Below are positions 23,740 through 35,970 of a stretch of DNA of 64,000 nt, piece by piece; position 1 is the stretch's first letter; every line of letters starts with the position of its first letter. The notes beneath the pieces are model-generated. The model saw nothing but the letters and a program-made list of their open reading frames with translations, did not search any database and was not told where the DNA came from. A program made the translations under genes and the position numbers. The stretch covers positions 4,915,808 to 4,979,807 of the forward strand of contig CM034110.1 of assembly GCA_019914945.1 (NCBI GenBank), given 5' to 3'. Source of the DNA: Typha latifolia. Lineage: Eukaryota; Streptophyta; Magnoliopsida; Poales; Typhaceae.

Positions 23740-25110
23740 TAACTATAGTCAAACATGGGGTTCTGTCTACGGGCTTACAACAAGCCAATTGCGAGCTTAA
23801 TTATAAGTATTGTGTTTCATTTGCGGGCTTAATTGTCAATCATTGTGTTCTATTTGTAGGCTTACAACAAGCCAGTTATGGGGTTAAAGCTGCATGCCCG
23901 CATTTTTTACTACATAGTGGTGGGTAAGGCAGGTTGGTGCTTATAAGACGCAAGATAACAAATCATTTCAAATATGCACTTATGCATGCAAATGATTATT
24001 ATAGACACTATATAAGTCAACAAATCATTTCAAGTTATCGTTGGTTTAATCTTAGAGACTAATTAGACTTTAAGTTAAATTAACTTAAGGTACTCAAATT
24101 ACTAGTATATCCTTAGATATCCATATCCATAGTCGTTAGTAAACTTGAGCCATTAACTAAAGTAAAAGAATATCTCCCAAATCCTTCTTCCGTATCATCT
24201 GTGCTCCTCCCAAACCCCTTTTTTCCAAACTCAACCGTGCTCCTCCTGAAACCCATTTTTATCAAACCCAACTGGGCTCCTCTCAAACCTAATAGAAGCA
24301 GCAAATCAACTATCTCTGTCGTCTATCTTCTAATCTCAAAATTTGTCTAGGAGGATAAAGGGCTCTTGAAGAGTAAAGCGAAGGTTCAGGATTTGGAGCA
24401 GCAACTCACCACTACATCACAACAGGTATGTTTCTGCTCTGTAGTTTTACTGTATTAATCAAATGAGAAGAGAAATGTAGCACATCGATATGCCCATTTA
24501 GAGATTGATTTATATTTTATCGAGTGACCAGTGCTCATAGTCAGATTGCTACAAGAAAAGATGTAGCAAACTTTTCTTGGATGCTTGTATTTAGATTCTC
24601 AAAAAGGACTGTGTACGAATAAATGGAAGCCTTCTCTGATGATCAAAATTTAGAATGCAATTTGTGAGTCCAGATGTGTGAAGGTTTGAAGATCCAAAGA
24701 TAATATTATATAGGCTACATGATTTTGAAGAATCCATTCCAATCCCAACAACGATTTTTTATTTTATTTTTACGATGAGTCTATTATGAGTTTCTACTTT
24801 GCAGTTTACAACTAATAATAGTAATTGAAATGAAGGATGTAATAATATATGAGTAGACAATATAAACATTAGAGTCTACTTAAATTGTTGGTTAATATCA
24901 TGTGTTTGTAGTCTTGTTATGCACATGTCATATATTTGTAGAAATATTACATATAAAGCTATTTTCTCAAAGTATGCCTGCATATAATTTTCTTAACATT
25001 GCATGGTTGGTTAATGAAAAAAAGTTAATTCTAAGAAGAATATTTTGTATATTGAGGTCATACATTGTTATGTATATGCTAGTTACATACTTGTCATTAT
25101 TAATGTCATA
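23740..25110 (+). repeat. Direct-repeat copy 1 (about 1.35 kb) in the spacer of the inverted repeat
   Basis: Collinear with about 26330-27565. It includes minisatellite units at the left, a CT-rich leader with repeated 'gtgctcctc' words, an exon-like 75 nt (24351-24425) and an AT-rich tail ending 'agttacatacttgtcat'. Copy 2 lacks about 80 bp near 24720-24800. Confidence 0.75.
24351..24425 (+). pseudogene. Exon-like 75-nt segment, copy 1 (coiled-coil type, unknown parent gene)
   Basis: Bounded by a TCTAG acceptor-like and a GTATGT donor-like dinucleotide context, 25 codons in phase 0, reading EDKGLLKSKAKVQDLEQQL then TTTSQQ. Leu/Val spacing suggests a coiled coil. No neighbouring exon could be joined to it, and no ATG lies in it. 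It may be a captured host-gene fragment or a piece of transposon-encoded protein. Family not recognised. Confidence 0.4.
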
Positions 25111-26204
25111 TATAATTAATTAAACTCTTGTTCCTTGCTTGCTCAATCAATTATTAAATTATTTGTGAGAAACACTAGTAAGTGGGTTGATGCTTTTATT
25201 AGTTTCTTTTTAGAGTTATTTTCTTCAGCATAGAGTTCTTGTGCTTAGATTGACACCTTAATTTTGTGTGTGTTATATAAATTTTTAAGCATTTTGTATG
25301 CGGTTCGTTTTTTTCCCTAATTGAGTCCCTAAGACTAGCATACACGGAGACTATTTGTATCATACACTTTTTATCTGATTTATTAGGGTGCCTTGACAAG
25401 GCTGATATGTAATTATCAAAATTTCCACTCATCTCAATGTTACTTTCCCAAGTTAGCTATGCTCTGCTTTCAATTTGTTAAAAGTAATAATCAAAACCTG
25501 GATGGCTTTTAACTTTTTGTAGTTTATTCGTTAGCTAAGTAGTTGTGCTGACTTCCATTAGGGTCAGTTTAGATAAATTGGAAAATTTCCGTATAGGAAT
25601 TTTAATATGTAGGAATGAGAAAGTGCAATTAAAGGATCCTATATGATTTATTGATTTAATTTTTCTTGTTTGGATATTTTAGATAATTTTGTTGGAAAAA
25701 AGTACAGTTTGTTTTTGTGGCTTGTATTTGTAATATTTTACATTGTGTTCTTAATTTATTACATTAGACTGAAACTATTTTTTACTTTTTTACTCCACAG
25801 TTTGGTTTATTTGATTGGAGCTGAAGTTTTATATGCAAGTTGAAAATGATGATAAAAGTTTTGGTTAAATATGCAATTCCATTTTGTATACCTTTTTCAA
25901 AGGTGTTTGGAAAAAATAATTTGGGACGTTTGTATTATTATTTAATTTAAATTTTCAGACCATTTACTGCAATTGTTATTTTTCCTATGAATTAGTAAGA
26001 ATGTAGTTCAAAATGGTGAATTATTGTAATATAATGCAAAAATGATATATTGATGTTCATTTTCAGTTTAAGTAATTTTGGTGGTTTTTGGATGTTTACA
26101 TGTATGGATAGGCAATGTAATAGCGTTGTTTGCAGGCTTAGGCTTTTTATTTGTCTTATGTTTGTGAGCTTACTAAGCAATTTGATGACTCAATCGTGAA
26201 GCAC

Positions 26205-26430
26205 TCACCAATTGTATTCCGTTTGCGGGTTTAATCGAGTAACATTGTGTTTCATTTGTAGGATTAGTCGAGTAGCATTATGTTCTGTTTGTGAGCTTAA
26301 TAGTCAAGTATTATGTTTTTTTTTTTTTTGCTAGCTTAATAGTCGAGCATTGTGTTCTATTTGCTGTTTTAATTGTAAGTATTGTGTTCCGTTTGCGGGA
26401 TTAATAGTCAACCATTGTGTTCCATTTGCA
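26205..26430. repeat. 30-33 bp minisatellite in the right arm
   Basis: Units like 'cattgtgttccgtttgcggg' plus 'cttaatagtcaa', the complement of the left-arm array, with one T-tract expansion at about 26320. Confidence 0.75.
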
Positions 26431-27565
26431 GGCTTACAACAAGCTAGTTGCAGGGTTAAAGCTGCATGCCCACACTCTTTACTACATAGTGGAGGGTTAA
26501 GGCAGATTGGTGCTATAAGACACAAGATAGCAAATCATTTCAAATATGCACTTATATTTGCAAATGACTATTATAGACACTATATAAGCCAGTAAATCAT
26601 TTAAAATTGCCGTTGATTTCATCTTGGAGACTAATTAGACTTTAAGTTAAATTAACCTAGGGTACTCAAATTACTAATATATCCTTAGATATCCGCATCC
26701 ATACTTGCTAGTAAACCCGAGCCATTAACTAAGGTAAAATAATATCTCTCAAATCCTTCTTCCCCTATCCATCTGTGCTCCTCCCCAACCCCTTTTTCTC
26801 AAACCCAACTGTGCTCCTCTCAAACCCAATAGAAGCAGCAAATCAACCCATCTTTGTCGTCTTTCTTCTAATCTCAAAATTTATCTAGGAGGATAAAGGG
26901 CTCTTGAAGAGTAAGGCAAAGGTTCAAGATTTGGAGCAGCAACTCACCACTACATCACAACAGGTATGTTTCTGCTCTGTAGTTTTACTGTATTAATCAA
27001 GTGAGTAGAGAAATGTAGCACATCGATATGCTCATTTGGAGATTGATTTATATTTTATCAAGTGACCAATGCTCATAGTCATATTGCTACAAGAAAAGAT
27101 GTGACAACTTTTCTTGGATGTTTGTATTTAGATTCTTGAAAATGACTGTGTACGAATAAATGAAAGCTTTTCTCTTATGATTAAAATTTAGAATGTAATT
27201 AGTGAGTCCAGATGTGTGAAGGTTTGAAGATCCGAAGATAATATTATATAGGCTATATTCTACTTTGCAGTTTACAACTAATAATAGTAATCGTAATGAA
27301 GGATGTAATAATATGAGTAGACAATATAAACATTAGAGTCGACTTAAATTGTTGGTTAATATCATGTGTTTGTAGTCTTGTTATGCACATGTCGTATATT
27401 TGTAGAAATGTTACATATAAAGCTATTTTCTCGAAGTATGCCTGCATAAATTTTCTTCACATTGCATGGTTGGTTAATGACAAAATAGTTAATTCTAAGA
27501 AGAATATTTTGTATATTGAGGTCATACATTGTTATGTATATGCTAGTTACATACTTGTCATATAG
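26330..27565 (+). repeat. Direct-repeat copy 2 (about 1.2 kb)
   Basis: Second copy of 23740-25110, overlapping the outer end of the right inverted arm. The homology stops sharply after 'tacatacttgtcat' at about 27560, just as it does in copy 1, which marks a shared element boundary. Confidence 0.75.
26889..26963 (+). pseudogene. Exon-like 75-nt segment, copy 2
   Basis: Same 25 codons as copy 1 with three nucleotide differences (AAA/AAG, GCG/GCA, CAG/CAA), all synonymous. Same acceptor-like TCTAG and donor-like GTATGT flanks. Parent gene unknown. Confidence 0.4.
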
Positions 27566-30500
27566 TTTTGTTTGTTCCTAGAGCTGATAGATGCCTCCAG
27601 CACTAATCTTATACATAGTCGGAATTCCGGCAAAAAATATATAAAGCATAAATTGGTTCATTCCACATTAATCTTATATGTAGTTTTGTTTGTGGTGGAA
27701 ATTCAAGCTTATAGAACCTTCATCAATCATCTATTCCAATAACTCATACATGAATAAGGACTATTATGGTAATAGAACAATGCAATTAGGTCATCAAATA
27801 CCTAAGCAAGACTACTCCTCAATTCATTCAACTAATCAATCTCACCATGAAGTGTCTGGAATTATAGCATAATTGTAAGCAATCATGAAAATTACACACA
27901 GAGTGATTATACTTATAATAACATAAGAGTTATTAGCTAAGACAAATGACCAGAAAAATATAAAATAACACTGTAGTAATTTTTACATATAATTGAAGTA
28001 TATCATAACAACAAATAGAAGCATCACAACAATCCCAATAGTTTAAAAAAATAGCTAACTGGCCAATCTCTCGAGTAATTTTTTATTTTTATCAAAGATA
28101 TAGCAATAATGAGATTGAAACATTATCAACACATAATATGAATGCATATAATTAATGATTGATTGAAATAGGAAAAAGGTAAAATAAAAAAATGAGCTCC
28201 ACATGGCATATCATGCTTGCCATGATAAAAAAAAATCATTTTGGATCAATAAAATGTGTTCCCAACCTCACGGCTGATTAAGGAAAATTTTGTAATAACT
28301 ATTTTAGATTTTTAATCCTAAAATTATACCTCTAACCTAGAGTAGTGTATTCTAATATTTACTTACAATCTAGACTAATATTTAATAATTTTTATGTGGC
28401 ATAAAGTACAAAGAAAAAGTGAAAGTTAACTAAAAATACCCTTCGTTTGACGTATCAATTTAAATTAAGTTTTCTCATTTATTATAGGTATGTATTATTT
28501 TATTATAAGTATGCTATGCATACTCGTAAGTATGTAATTAGGTATATGGGTGGACGGAGAGAAGAGATAGATAAGAAATTTGAGTGAAAAGATTGGGCAA
28601 AAGAATTGATCAAGAACTTTCAGTTTGTGGAATGAGATATGTGGACAGTATGAGATAGGGAAAGAACTTTTAAAATAATTTTAGTAACTTTAAGAATAAA
28701 ATTATAATCAGGCTTATGTGTGAAATAATTTAAATAATATTTCTAATCTAGAATAGGGATAATTTGATATTTACTCTCTAGAATACAAAAAAAGATAATC
28801 CTAAATTGAGCAGGGTCTTTCAAAACTCAAATCTCTTATGCCCCAAATATTAATTTGTTTACATGCAAGCCCAATAGAAGCAACTGAAATTCCCAACACA
28901 ATTATCACACTCTAGCTGAACGAAACTAGCATTCCTCAATGGACAGAGGTGACCCAAAATGAATATTAAGTTATGTAATTAAAGGAAAAAAGATTGCTCA
29001 GAATGGAGAGTCTGTGACTAAACACAATGGGGAAAATGTCAATTCCCCCTTATATAAGAAGGGACATTTTCAATATCTTAAATTGTAAAGAAGAAAAAAA
29101 AAATGAAAGAAATGCAATAAAGACTAAATTATAAGATACATCAATATCTGACTTACTATGTTTCACATTCATTATTTATTCCTCTCAATAACTACACATT
29201 TATAAGATATGTAGAAGTCTATCTAAAACAACTGACGATTAAGTATCAGCACTAGAAGTAAGGGCAAAATATATACTAGACTATGTATGCATGGGTAGCC
29301 AATTGTACCTGCCATTAAGTTAAAGTCATTAAAGCATTCAGATAAATCTTCTGAAAAAAAGAAAAGAAATCAAATTCAACCTTTACCCAAAGAAAGAGAA
29401 TAAAGCATCAGTCCATTTCTTTTTTCTTTTTGGAAGGATAAAAGAACAAAACATCAGTTAAGATCTGGCAAGGATAGTTTGAAGGAATAAAATCCAGTGC
29501 AAAACTTAAATCAAATGTAAAGGAATTGGCAGGCAGAAACTCATGGACTTAGATCTGCCTTTATATGAATATGGGAAAGTGTTAAAAGACTAATCTGCAA
29601 GGATGTTGTTAAGTACAGACATTATTCTGCTTTATTCATTCTTTGCAGTCATGTAAATAATATAGAAAAAGAAACTTCTCTGCAAATATATTGTGGTTTG
29701 AAGTTTCATCTTAGACAAAATAGTAATGGTGAAACTCAATGAAACTAACGCTGAAACAATCAAGATTTCTGATTTTGACTTTATTTTGGACCACAATAGG
29801 CTGAAATTCTTATATTTTGGCCTAAAATATTTATTTTTTTCTAAGGATCAGAACCAAAACCTTCTTATCTTGTAATATGTTGCTATCCTCAGTGGTATAT
29901 TGCTACTGAGAAGAGTTACAGAAGTTTTGATAATGGAACAACGAGTATTGATTGCTAAGGGTTATAGAAGTTTCGGTAATAGAACAACAAATACAACAAA
30001 TTTTGACAAACTTATTTTTGTTTTTCTCTTTGCCTGAGATTAGAAATTATTAGTCTGATGACTTGAACAAAGGGACAAGATTTTGGCCTTCAGGGGGTGT
30101 AATCTTTATTATATATTTCATGTTCCTCTCAATAACTACACACCCTATGAGTCCAAAATTGCATTCCTTCAAGCCATTAGACTAAGAATTTTTGATGCAA
30201 AGAGAAAAACAACAATAAGCTTATTTATAATGCTCGCTGTTTCATTACTGAACTTTCTCTGTTTCACTTCTCAGCAGCAACATCAAATACAAGAAAATCT
30301 ATCAATCAAGACAATACCTAAGGAAGATTATTATCAGATGGAAATTACTAAAGCAACTTCAAGAAGGACATAACAATGTGAGAGCTTCCCAGAGAGTAGA
30401 GGATTTAAGGACTTCATCTGGTTATATTCATATGCTAGTATATCAGAATGCAGCAAGAATGCCTGCATATGCGTTCGACTGCATAGCAAAAGATAGAAAA

Positions 30501-30919
30501 CAACATTTAAAATGTTTTTTTTATGTATTTATTTATTTTATTTTTTATTTTTTTATGGAGTACTTTTGCTTGGTAGAATATACCTGGAGCTATAGATAAC
30601 ATCATGATGTTGTATAGACCATCAAGTTCATGTAGAAGACTATATTTAGCTTTACTGAAATTCTGCAACTTACTGAAATCCATTGGGTTTCGGAGTCCTT
30701 ACATTTTAATTCAAACATAATAATACTTTGTCTCTTTTAAATTTAGATGATTATAATTTAAAAACCCCAAAATAGACTATAGGATGCATGGTGGAGAATC
30801 TCACCGTTCGTATGCATTTGTTTTACGAGGAAAAAATATTTTATTATTTTATGCATGTGAAAAAAAAGAAAATCAGTAACCAATATTTTACTTTAGTCAT
30901 TCATATACATTTGTTTACT
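27566..30919. other. Intergenic AT-rich DNA, no gene called
   Basis: Short open frames at 30083-30373 and 30378-30599 show no recognisable domain or splice context. About 28290-28810 has loosely inverted 'gtaataact...ctctagaat' words that could be a decayed MITE. No RNA gene recognised. Confidence 0.4.
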
Positions 30920-31560
30920 GTAAGAGCATTTCGAATCAGGCTCTAAAACTCAAAATTTGGATCCCGGTAAAGCTCCAACCGTGCTCTAAACGGGGCTTCA
31001 AATTTATAGCCCACTACAGTGGAGCTCTAAATTTGGAGCCCAGCTCCAATACTATTTAAATATTAGAAATGCCAAATTTACCCTATAAAAACTTAATCCA
31101 AAAATTTAAATTCCGTCTGTATTTTTTATTAAATAATTTAATTAATTAAACTGAATATATAATTAATTTTGTTAATAAATTTTTAACAAAAATAGTACTA
31201 TTAGAATGTTATCATCGAGATCTTTAAAATAAGTCTAATATTAAATTATTTAAGTTATTTTAAATATTTTATTTTTATTTTGTGTAATATAATTTTGATG
31301 TTTTTAATTAAAAAATAGTAATTTAAAATTATTTTTGAAATTATTGAATATTAGTTTTATTATAAAGATATCGATGAGAGTTTTCTAACCATATATTTTT
31401 TATTAAAAAATAATAATATTAATAGTATTTATTAAGTGCTTTAAAATATAATATATAAATAAATAAATATATATATATATTTATTATATTAATTAAATAA
31501 TAAATATAAGAGCCCGCTTGGCTCTATATTTAGAGCTTCCCTCCCTGCTCCAATAGCTTT
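30920..31560. mobile_element. Possible MITE with 'agctctaaatt' inverted ends
   Basis: The left part repeats 'gctctaaa' and 'gagctctaaatttgga' words, and the right end carries the complements ('ctctatatttagagctt'). The middle is extremely AT-rich. The 'agagc...gctc' ends recall Tourist-like plant MITEs, but termini and duplication could not be fixed. Confidence 0.35.
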
Positions 31561-33544
31561 CTGTAAAAAGAAAAATATTTCATTCTATTTTCCAAAATGC
31601 CCTCTAGTTTTTTTTTTTTAATTTTGCTGACCGCCTTTCAAAGCATGTACTCCCCGGAGGAGTTCACCATCTTGGTATGGCTGTCGGTCGGCGAGATGTC
31701 CATTTTGTCCTCTCCTACATTATTTTCACAGTTAAATAATTAATTTATACTAGAAATGATTTGTGACCATTAGAACAAGATCTAATAGTATATATCTATC
31801 TTCAACTTGATCTAAAATCTTTTCTTATGAATATTACGGATGAAATGACTCAATTAATAACCATTACCCCTCAATATATTACACCCTTACCCTTATTAAA
31901 AAAAAATGCTTTAAACCCTTTATACTATCCTCACAAATGCTATTAATATGTATTACAATTTGTGATTGATTACATGACTTAATGGCAGAGTTAGGATTTT
32001 GCTTTAAGGGGAGGGGCAAAATGATTATAATTTATATTTAAAGTATTTAGTCCGCTAAAAGATATTGAGTAATTCATAAAATAATGCTTAATATTTCAAC
32101 CAAATTTATAATTTTTTGCTATTTGTTAGATATTCTAATTCTTAATCTAAATTCTGACAGCTTTAATGTCGTCTTCAACAAAAATTTTTCTCTTGTAAAT
32201 TTAGTTTTGTATCACTAATTATATATGATAAATAAAATAAAATATATGATCATGGATAGATAGTTATCACAATATTAAAATAATAAAATAAAATACTATA
32301 ATTAATCAGAATAATTTAAGAATAAGTGTACAATATATAAAAAGATAAATACCAGATTAATTGCTTTGATCATAAAATAATACTGACTATTTATCTTGTC
32401 GTCTGGATTAATTTCATTATTATTTTTGTCTAAATTATATCCCATCTCTTTTATGTTAGAAGTTATTTTGGGAGTGGAAACAAATTAGGGATTACTTGGG
32501 ACAAGTGAATAGAAGATATATAGATTAGGGATTTGATTTCAAGATTAGAGATTTAATCAAATTTTTATAAAACGAAAATATATTTATTTGAAGTGGGCCG
32601 GGCATGGGATTTCTCCATAATTCACCAAATAAAAAAAATTAGAGGAAAAACATAAATAAAAGCTGAATTAATCAAGATGTGAGGTGTGAAGTTTAAAAAA
32701 AAAAAAGAATTGTATTTATTTCACGTTGTGGTCGATTAATTAATAATAGTCAACTATCAGAGATAGCTATGCATGCTAGTGGAAATTAACATATACATAG
32801 TAATACATATACAGCCAAGAGATATCAACATCCAACGCCTCCACCCAAAACAAATTTATATATGTACATAAAGCCAAGAAATATTATGATTTCTCCTACA
32901 AGGACTCCAACAGCAATATAATTGGAGAAAATTGACTGAATTTATTATTATTTGATTTTTTTTAGCCTCCTTATAAACTTAAAACACTTGAATAAGTCAC
33001 TCCTAATACTATCAATAAGTCTATAAGAGTGCTCATTCGGCCAACGGTAGCTTGCTTGAACGTAGTTTAACCCTCTGTTCACTTGTGGAATATAAATAAT
33101 TTTTTTAAGTAAAACTTTTTTATTTTAGTGTAGTGATTAAATAACAACTTAATTTTTTTTGTTATATTATTTTATCATTCTCTCTCCTCTTATTCCATAC
33201 TACTTTTAAAAATTAATTTAAAATTGTAATTTGGTTCGGAACCATCACCCTCCTCATCTTCTCAACCAAATTCAAATTTTATTACTTACCTGCTTTTCCT
33301 ATCAAAATCTCAGTAAGATATTTCTCTACTTTTATTTCTACCAATATGATATTCTTTTCCACTTCATTGGCCAATGGGATAGTGATGCTTAGATGATTTA
33401 ATTTTGCTGGCATCCATTTAATTGGGACACCTCATTTCATTTTCTAAAAAAGAAAAAGTATATATTTTCCTAGTTTATTTGATCAGAGCATTTTTAAGTG
33501 CTAATTTTATTAAAATAAAGCACATATCTGAAATTGGCCTATTT
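31561..33544. other. Intergenic AT-rich DNA with a small GC-rich open patch
   Basis: About 31625-31720 is GC-richer and reads openly on + (…SMYSPEEFTILVWLSVGEM…), which could be a captured or decayed exon; no family recognised. The remainder is AT-rich without genes. Confidence 0.35.
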
Positions 33545-34177
33545 GTTACAAATCAGAGATGAGTTAGAGTTCTAATAGCTTTTATTTCATATGAATCAAA
33601 GGTGTAGATGAAAAATTAAAAATAAAACAGTGAAGGAAGGTCAGAACGGAACGAAAGTGAAAATATCTAATATTGCAGTAGTCGTCGGATGGTGGTGGAC
33701 AACTATATAATAGGGTGGCTCGTGGTGGTGATGGTGGCTATGGTTGGAGGTAGAACTAGGGTTCTAAGTTAGATATACTCTTAGAAAAATAAATAGTTAT
33801 AATTAATTTACTTATGGATTATTTTACTTCGAAGATAAACTTGAGGCTAAAATAATTTTTAATGTTTTGATGCTTAGATGATTAAACAAAGGAGTCCAAC
33901 CCCTCTATATATAGAGATTGAGTATAATGAGTCATACTCGGACTATTCCTAAAAATTTATACAACTCAAACTGGAACTTGTTTTAGAGACTTATATGACT
34001 TAATTAGACTTGTCTTAGTGGCTTATATGATTTAACTAGACTTGCCTTAAAGGCTTATATGATATAACTAGACTTGTCTTAAGGGTTTACGTCATGAATT
34101 AATTAAAAGATAAATAGATTTGATCCATCAAGCCCAATGTTCACATGATTCGATTCGATAAGATCCAAATCATATCA
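33545..34177 (-). mobile_element. Family A gypsy LTR, minus orientation (3' LTR of the chimeric element)
   Basis: On the minus strand it starts TGATATGATTTGG (34177) and ends near TTTGTAACA (33545). The outer half matches 37080-37345 closely, for example 'catatgaatcaaaggt' and the 'gtcgtcg...ggtggcgga' part. The preceding internal sequence is gag, not pol plus a polypurine tract, so the element has lost pol. Confidence 0.65.
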
Positions 34178-34905
34178 ATCCACTACGCTTTCGACACCTT
34201 ATACTCAAGGTGACTAAATCCCTAACATCCTTATACTTGTAGATCTTATCGTGCAAATCAGTGAACTTAGATTCACCCTCTTCGTGATTGCCTAAGAACA
34301 TGACATAGGCTGGCTGACGCTTGTATTTTTTGACTAGGGACAAATCAATCATCATAATAAAAAAAATACAAGCCTTTCCTTCTACGCTCCTCCAAGTAAT
34401 TGGGTACAAAGCGACACGAGATCTGCTATTGGTTGGGCTAAGCCGTCTGCGCGGGCTTAGTCGGGATAAATGTAGTCTCTAGTGGGTAGTGGGCTTAGGT
34501 CGCCTTTATTCTCTCCTCCTTGCGAATTTGGTTCAACTGATCCAACTTGCACTCTATTAGAATAGCTAGGGAGAAAGCCTTATCAGAATTAGTGGGGCTC
34601 AAAGCCTTGACCTCATCATGGCTATCAAGCTAGAGCTCACTAATAAAGGTACTCTTCAAGGCTGAGTCTAACTAGTCGATGACTCGATTGTAGATTCATT
34701 CAAACTCTTTCCAGTATGCTTGAACAGTTGTTGACTGAGTCAGCTAGTCAACATAGCTTGAAAGTTCTCGTATTGGATCAGACCAAATTGAGTATAGAGT
34801 GCATTCACAAAGTCCTACCAAGACTCGAATGGTCGAGTTCGCTCAGCCGACTAATATCACCTAATTGTCACGCCCTCTAAGTGGAATGATGCTAGTTGGA
34901 CCTTC
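34178..34905 (-). pseudogene. Ty3/gypsy gag fragment (retrotransposon gag domain and zinc-knuckle region)
   Basis: Minus-strand reading with frameshifts gives LASFHLEGVT, DFVNALYTQFG, LIQYENFQAML, TVQAYWKEFE, then ALKSTFISEL and DEVKALSPTNSDKAFSLAI: the canonical order of the retrotrans_gag domain. Further on, EERRRKGLYFFYYDD and KYKRQPAYVMFLGNHEEGES match the zinc-knuckle region, with the Cys residues replaced. At least six stops or frameshifts. It runs straight into the 3' LTR at 34177, so protease, reverse transcriptase, RNase H and integrase are missing. Confidence 0.75.
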
Positions 34906-34914
34906 CGAGCACAA

Positions 34915-35970
34915 AGTGCATTCAGACACATGTCGTTCACTAGGGCATATATAGTGAGTTATCCTTACGTAGTTTCTATTAGCAAAGAGGGTGCCCTGGT
35001 CGGATGGATGTTGATATCTTTGCGGATGGCAGGATATGATTATGTTTGAGATACCCTTTGCGGATGGTAGGGTATGTTTTGATTCGGGCATATTGATAAG
35101 ACCGGGTACTGGATGTTGACTATGCACAGTGGTCTAGTACAATGATATTATTCAGAGTCGATATTGATAACTGAGATATTAAAAAATATATAATTTCATT
35201 ATCATTTGATATACATGATTATCGAGTGGTTATTATTCATCATATATGGTTGTATTTGATATCATAACATGGTTATGGGCAGTATGTATCATATATGTCA
35301 TATTTGAGAAGTTATGATGATGGTATGACATAGAGATTTATTTATACATTATCGAGAATTATATATGTGATCAGTTATGACATGATGTCCACTATACCTT
35401 TATATATTATTGAGGATATATTTATATATTTATTCATGACATGATGCTTTTGATTCATATTATCCAGTACATGATTTACTCTCTATTTGATACCACTTAT
35501 TTGAGGTAAGATCTATTCACTGAGTATTTAGCTCATGACTATTTATTTCTTTTTTAACCCCCTTAGATATGTGGTACGTGATAGTGACTTGAGATATCTT
35601 AAGAAGATATTTAGAGTAATGATGATGTGAGCTATAGATGCGAGACAATATAGATGATAGTTGATATAGACATTAAGTTGTACAATTATTTGATATTTGT
35701 ACTCCATTGTATTAGACGATAAGTTGTATAATATAGGTCGGATTATAGTGAACTCATGTATTAGTGATTTTGGTTGTATCTTGATGGTTTATTATGGCTT
35801 GTGTGGGCCCTGTCAGATTATGTTAACATGTTTATTTGGTTGATAGTATGATTTATCTATGAGATAGATTATATTGAATATATGTGTATCTATGCGTGAC
35901 GGGCCCCGCTCGTCCTATTGCGTGCACTGCGCGTGTCGTGTGGGCGTACACGTGCCCATGCCGGGCGGGG
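34915..35970 (-). mobile_element. Family B LTR piece inserted within the gag of the family A element
   Basis: On the minus strand it starts TGCAACGCCCCCGCC at about 35978 and follows the same order as 1262-2330 at the other end of the window. It breaks off at about 34915, exactly where gag resumes. Gag N-terminal sequence lies on the far side (about 36880-36945), so family B DNA sits inside a family A element, or a deletion joined the two. Confidence 0.55.

Larger units (their letters stand above)
21431..26605. mobile_element. Foldback-like structure with long inverted arms
   Basis: The left arm (about 21431-23200) and right arm (about 25155-26605) are reverse complements over most of their length with small gaps. 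Anchor words include 'tccatacatgtaaacatcca' at about 22220 against its complement at about 26090, and 'gccttgtcaaggcacc' at about 22936 against about 25390. The spacer is about 1.95 kb. Both arms carry minisatellites toward the outside. Foldback and some Mutator-like elements look like this, but no transposase or clean target-site duplication was found, so the class is open. Confidence 0.6.

Noticed and set aside
30083..30599. Two adjacent short plus-strand frames
   Set aside because: No domain, no splice signals linking them, and composition equals the surrounding AT-rich DNA.
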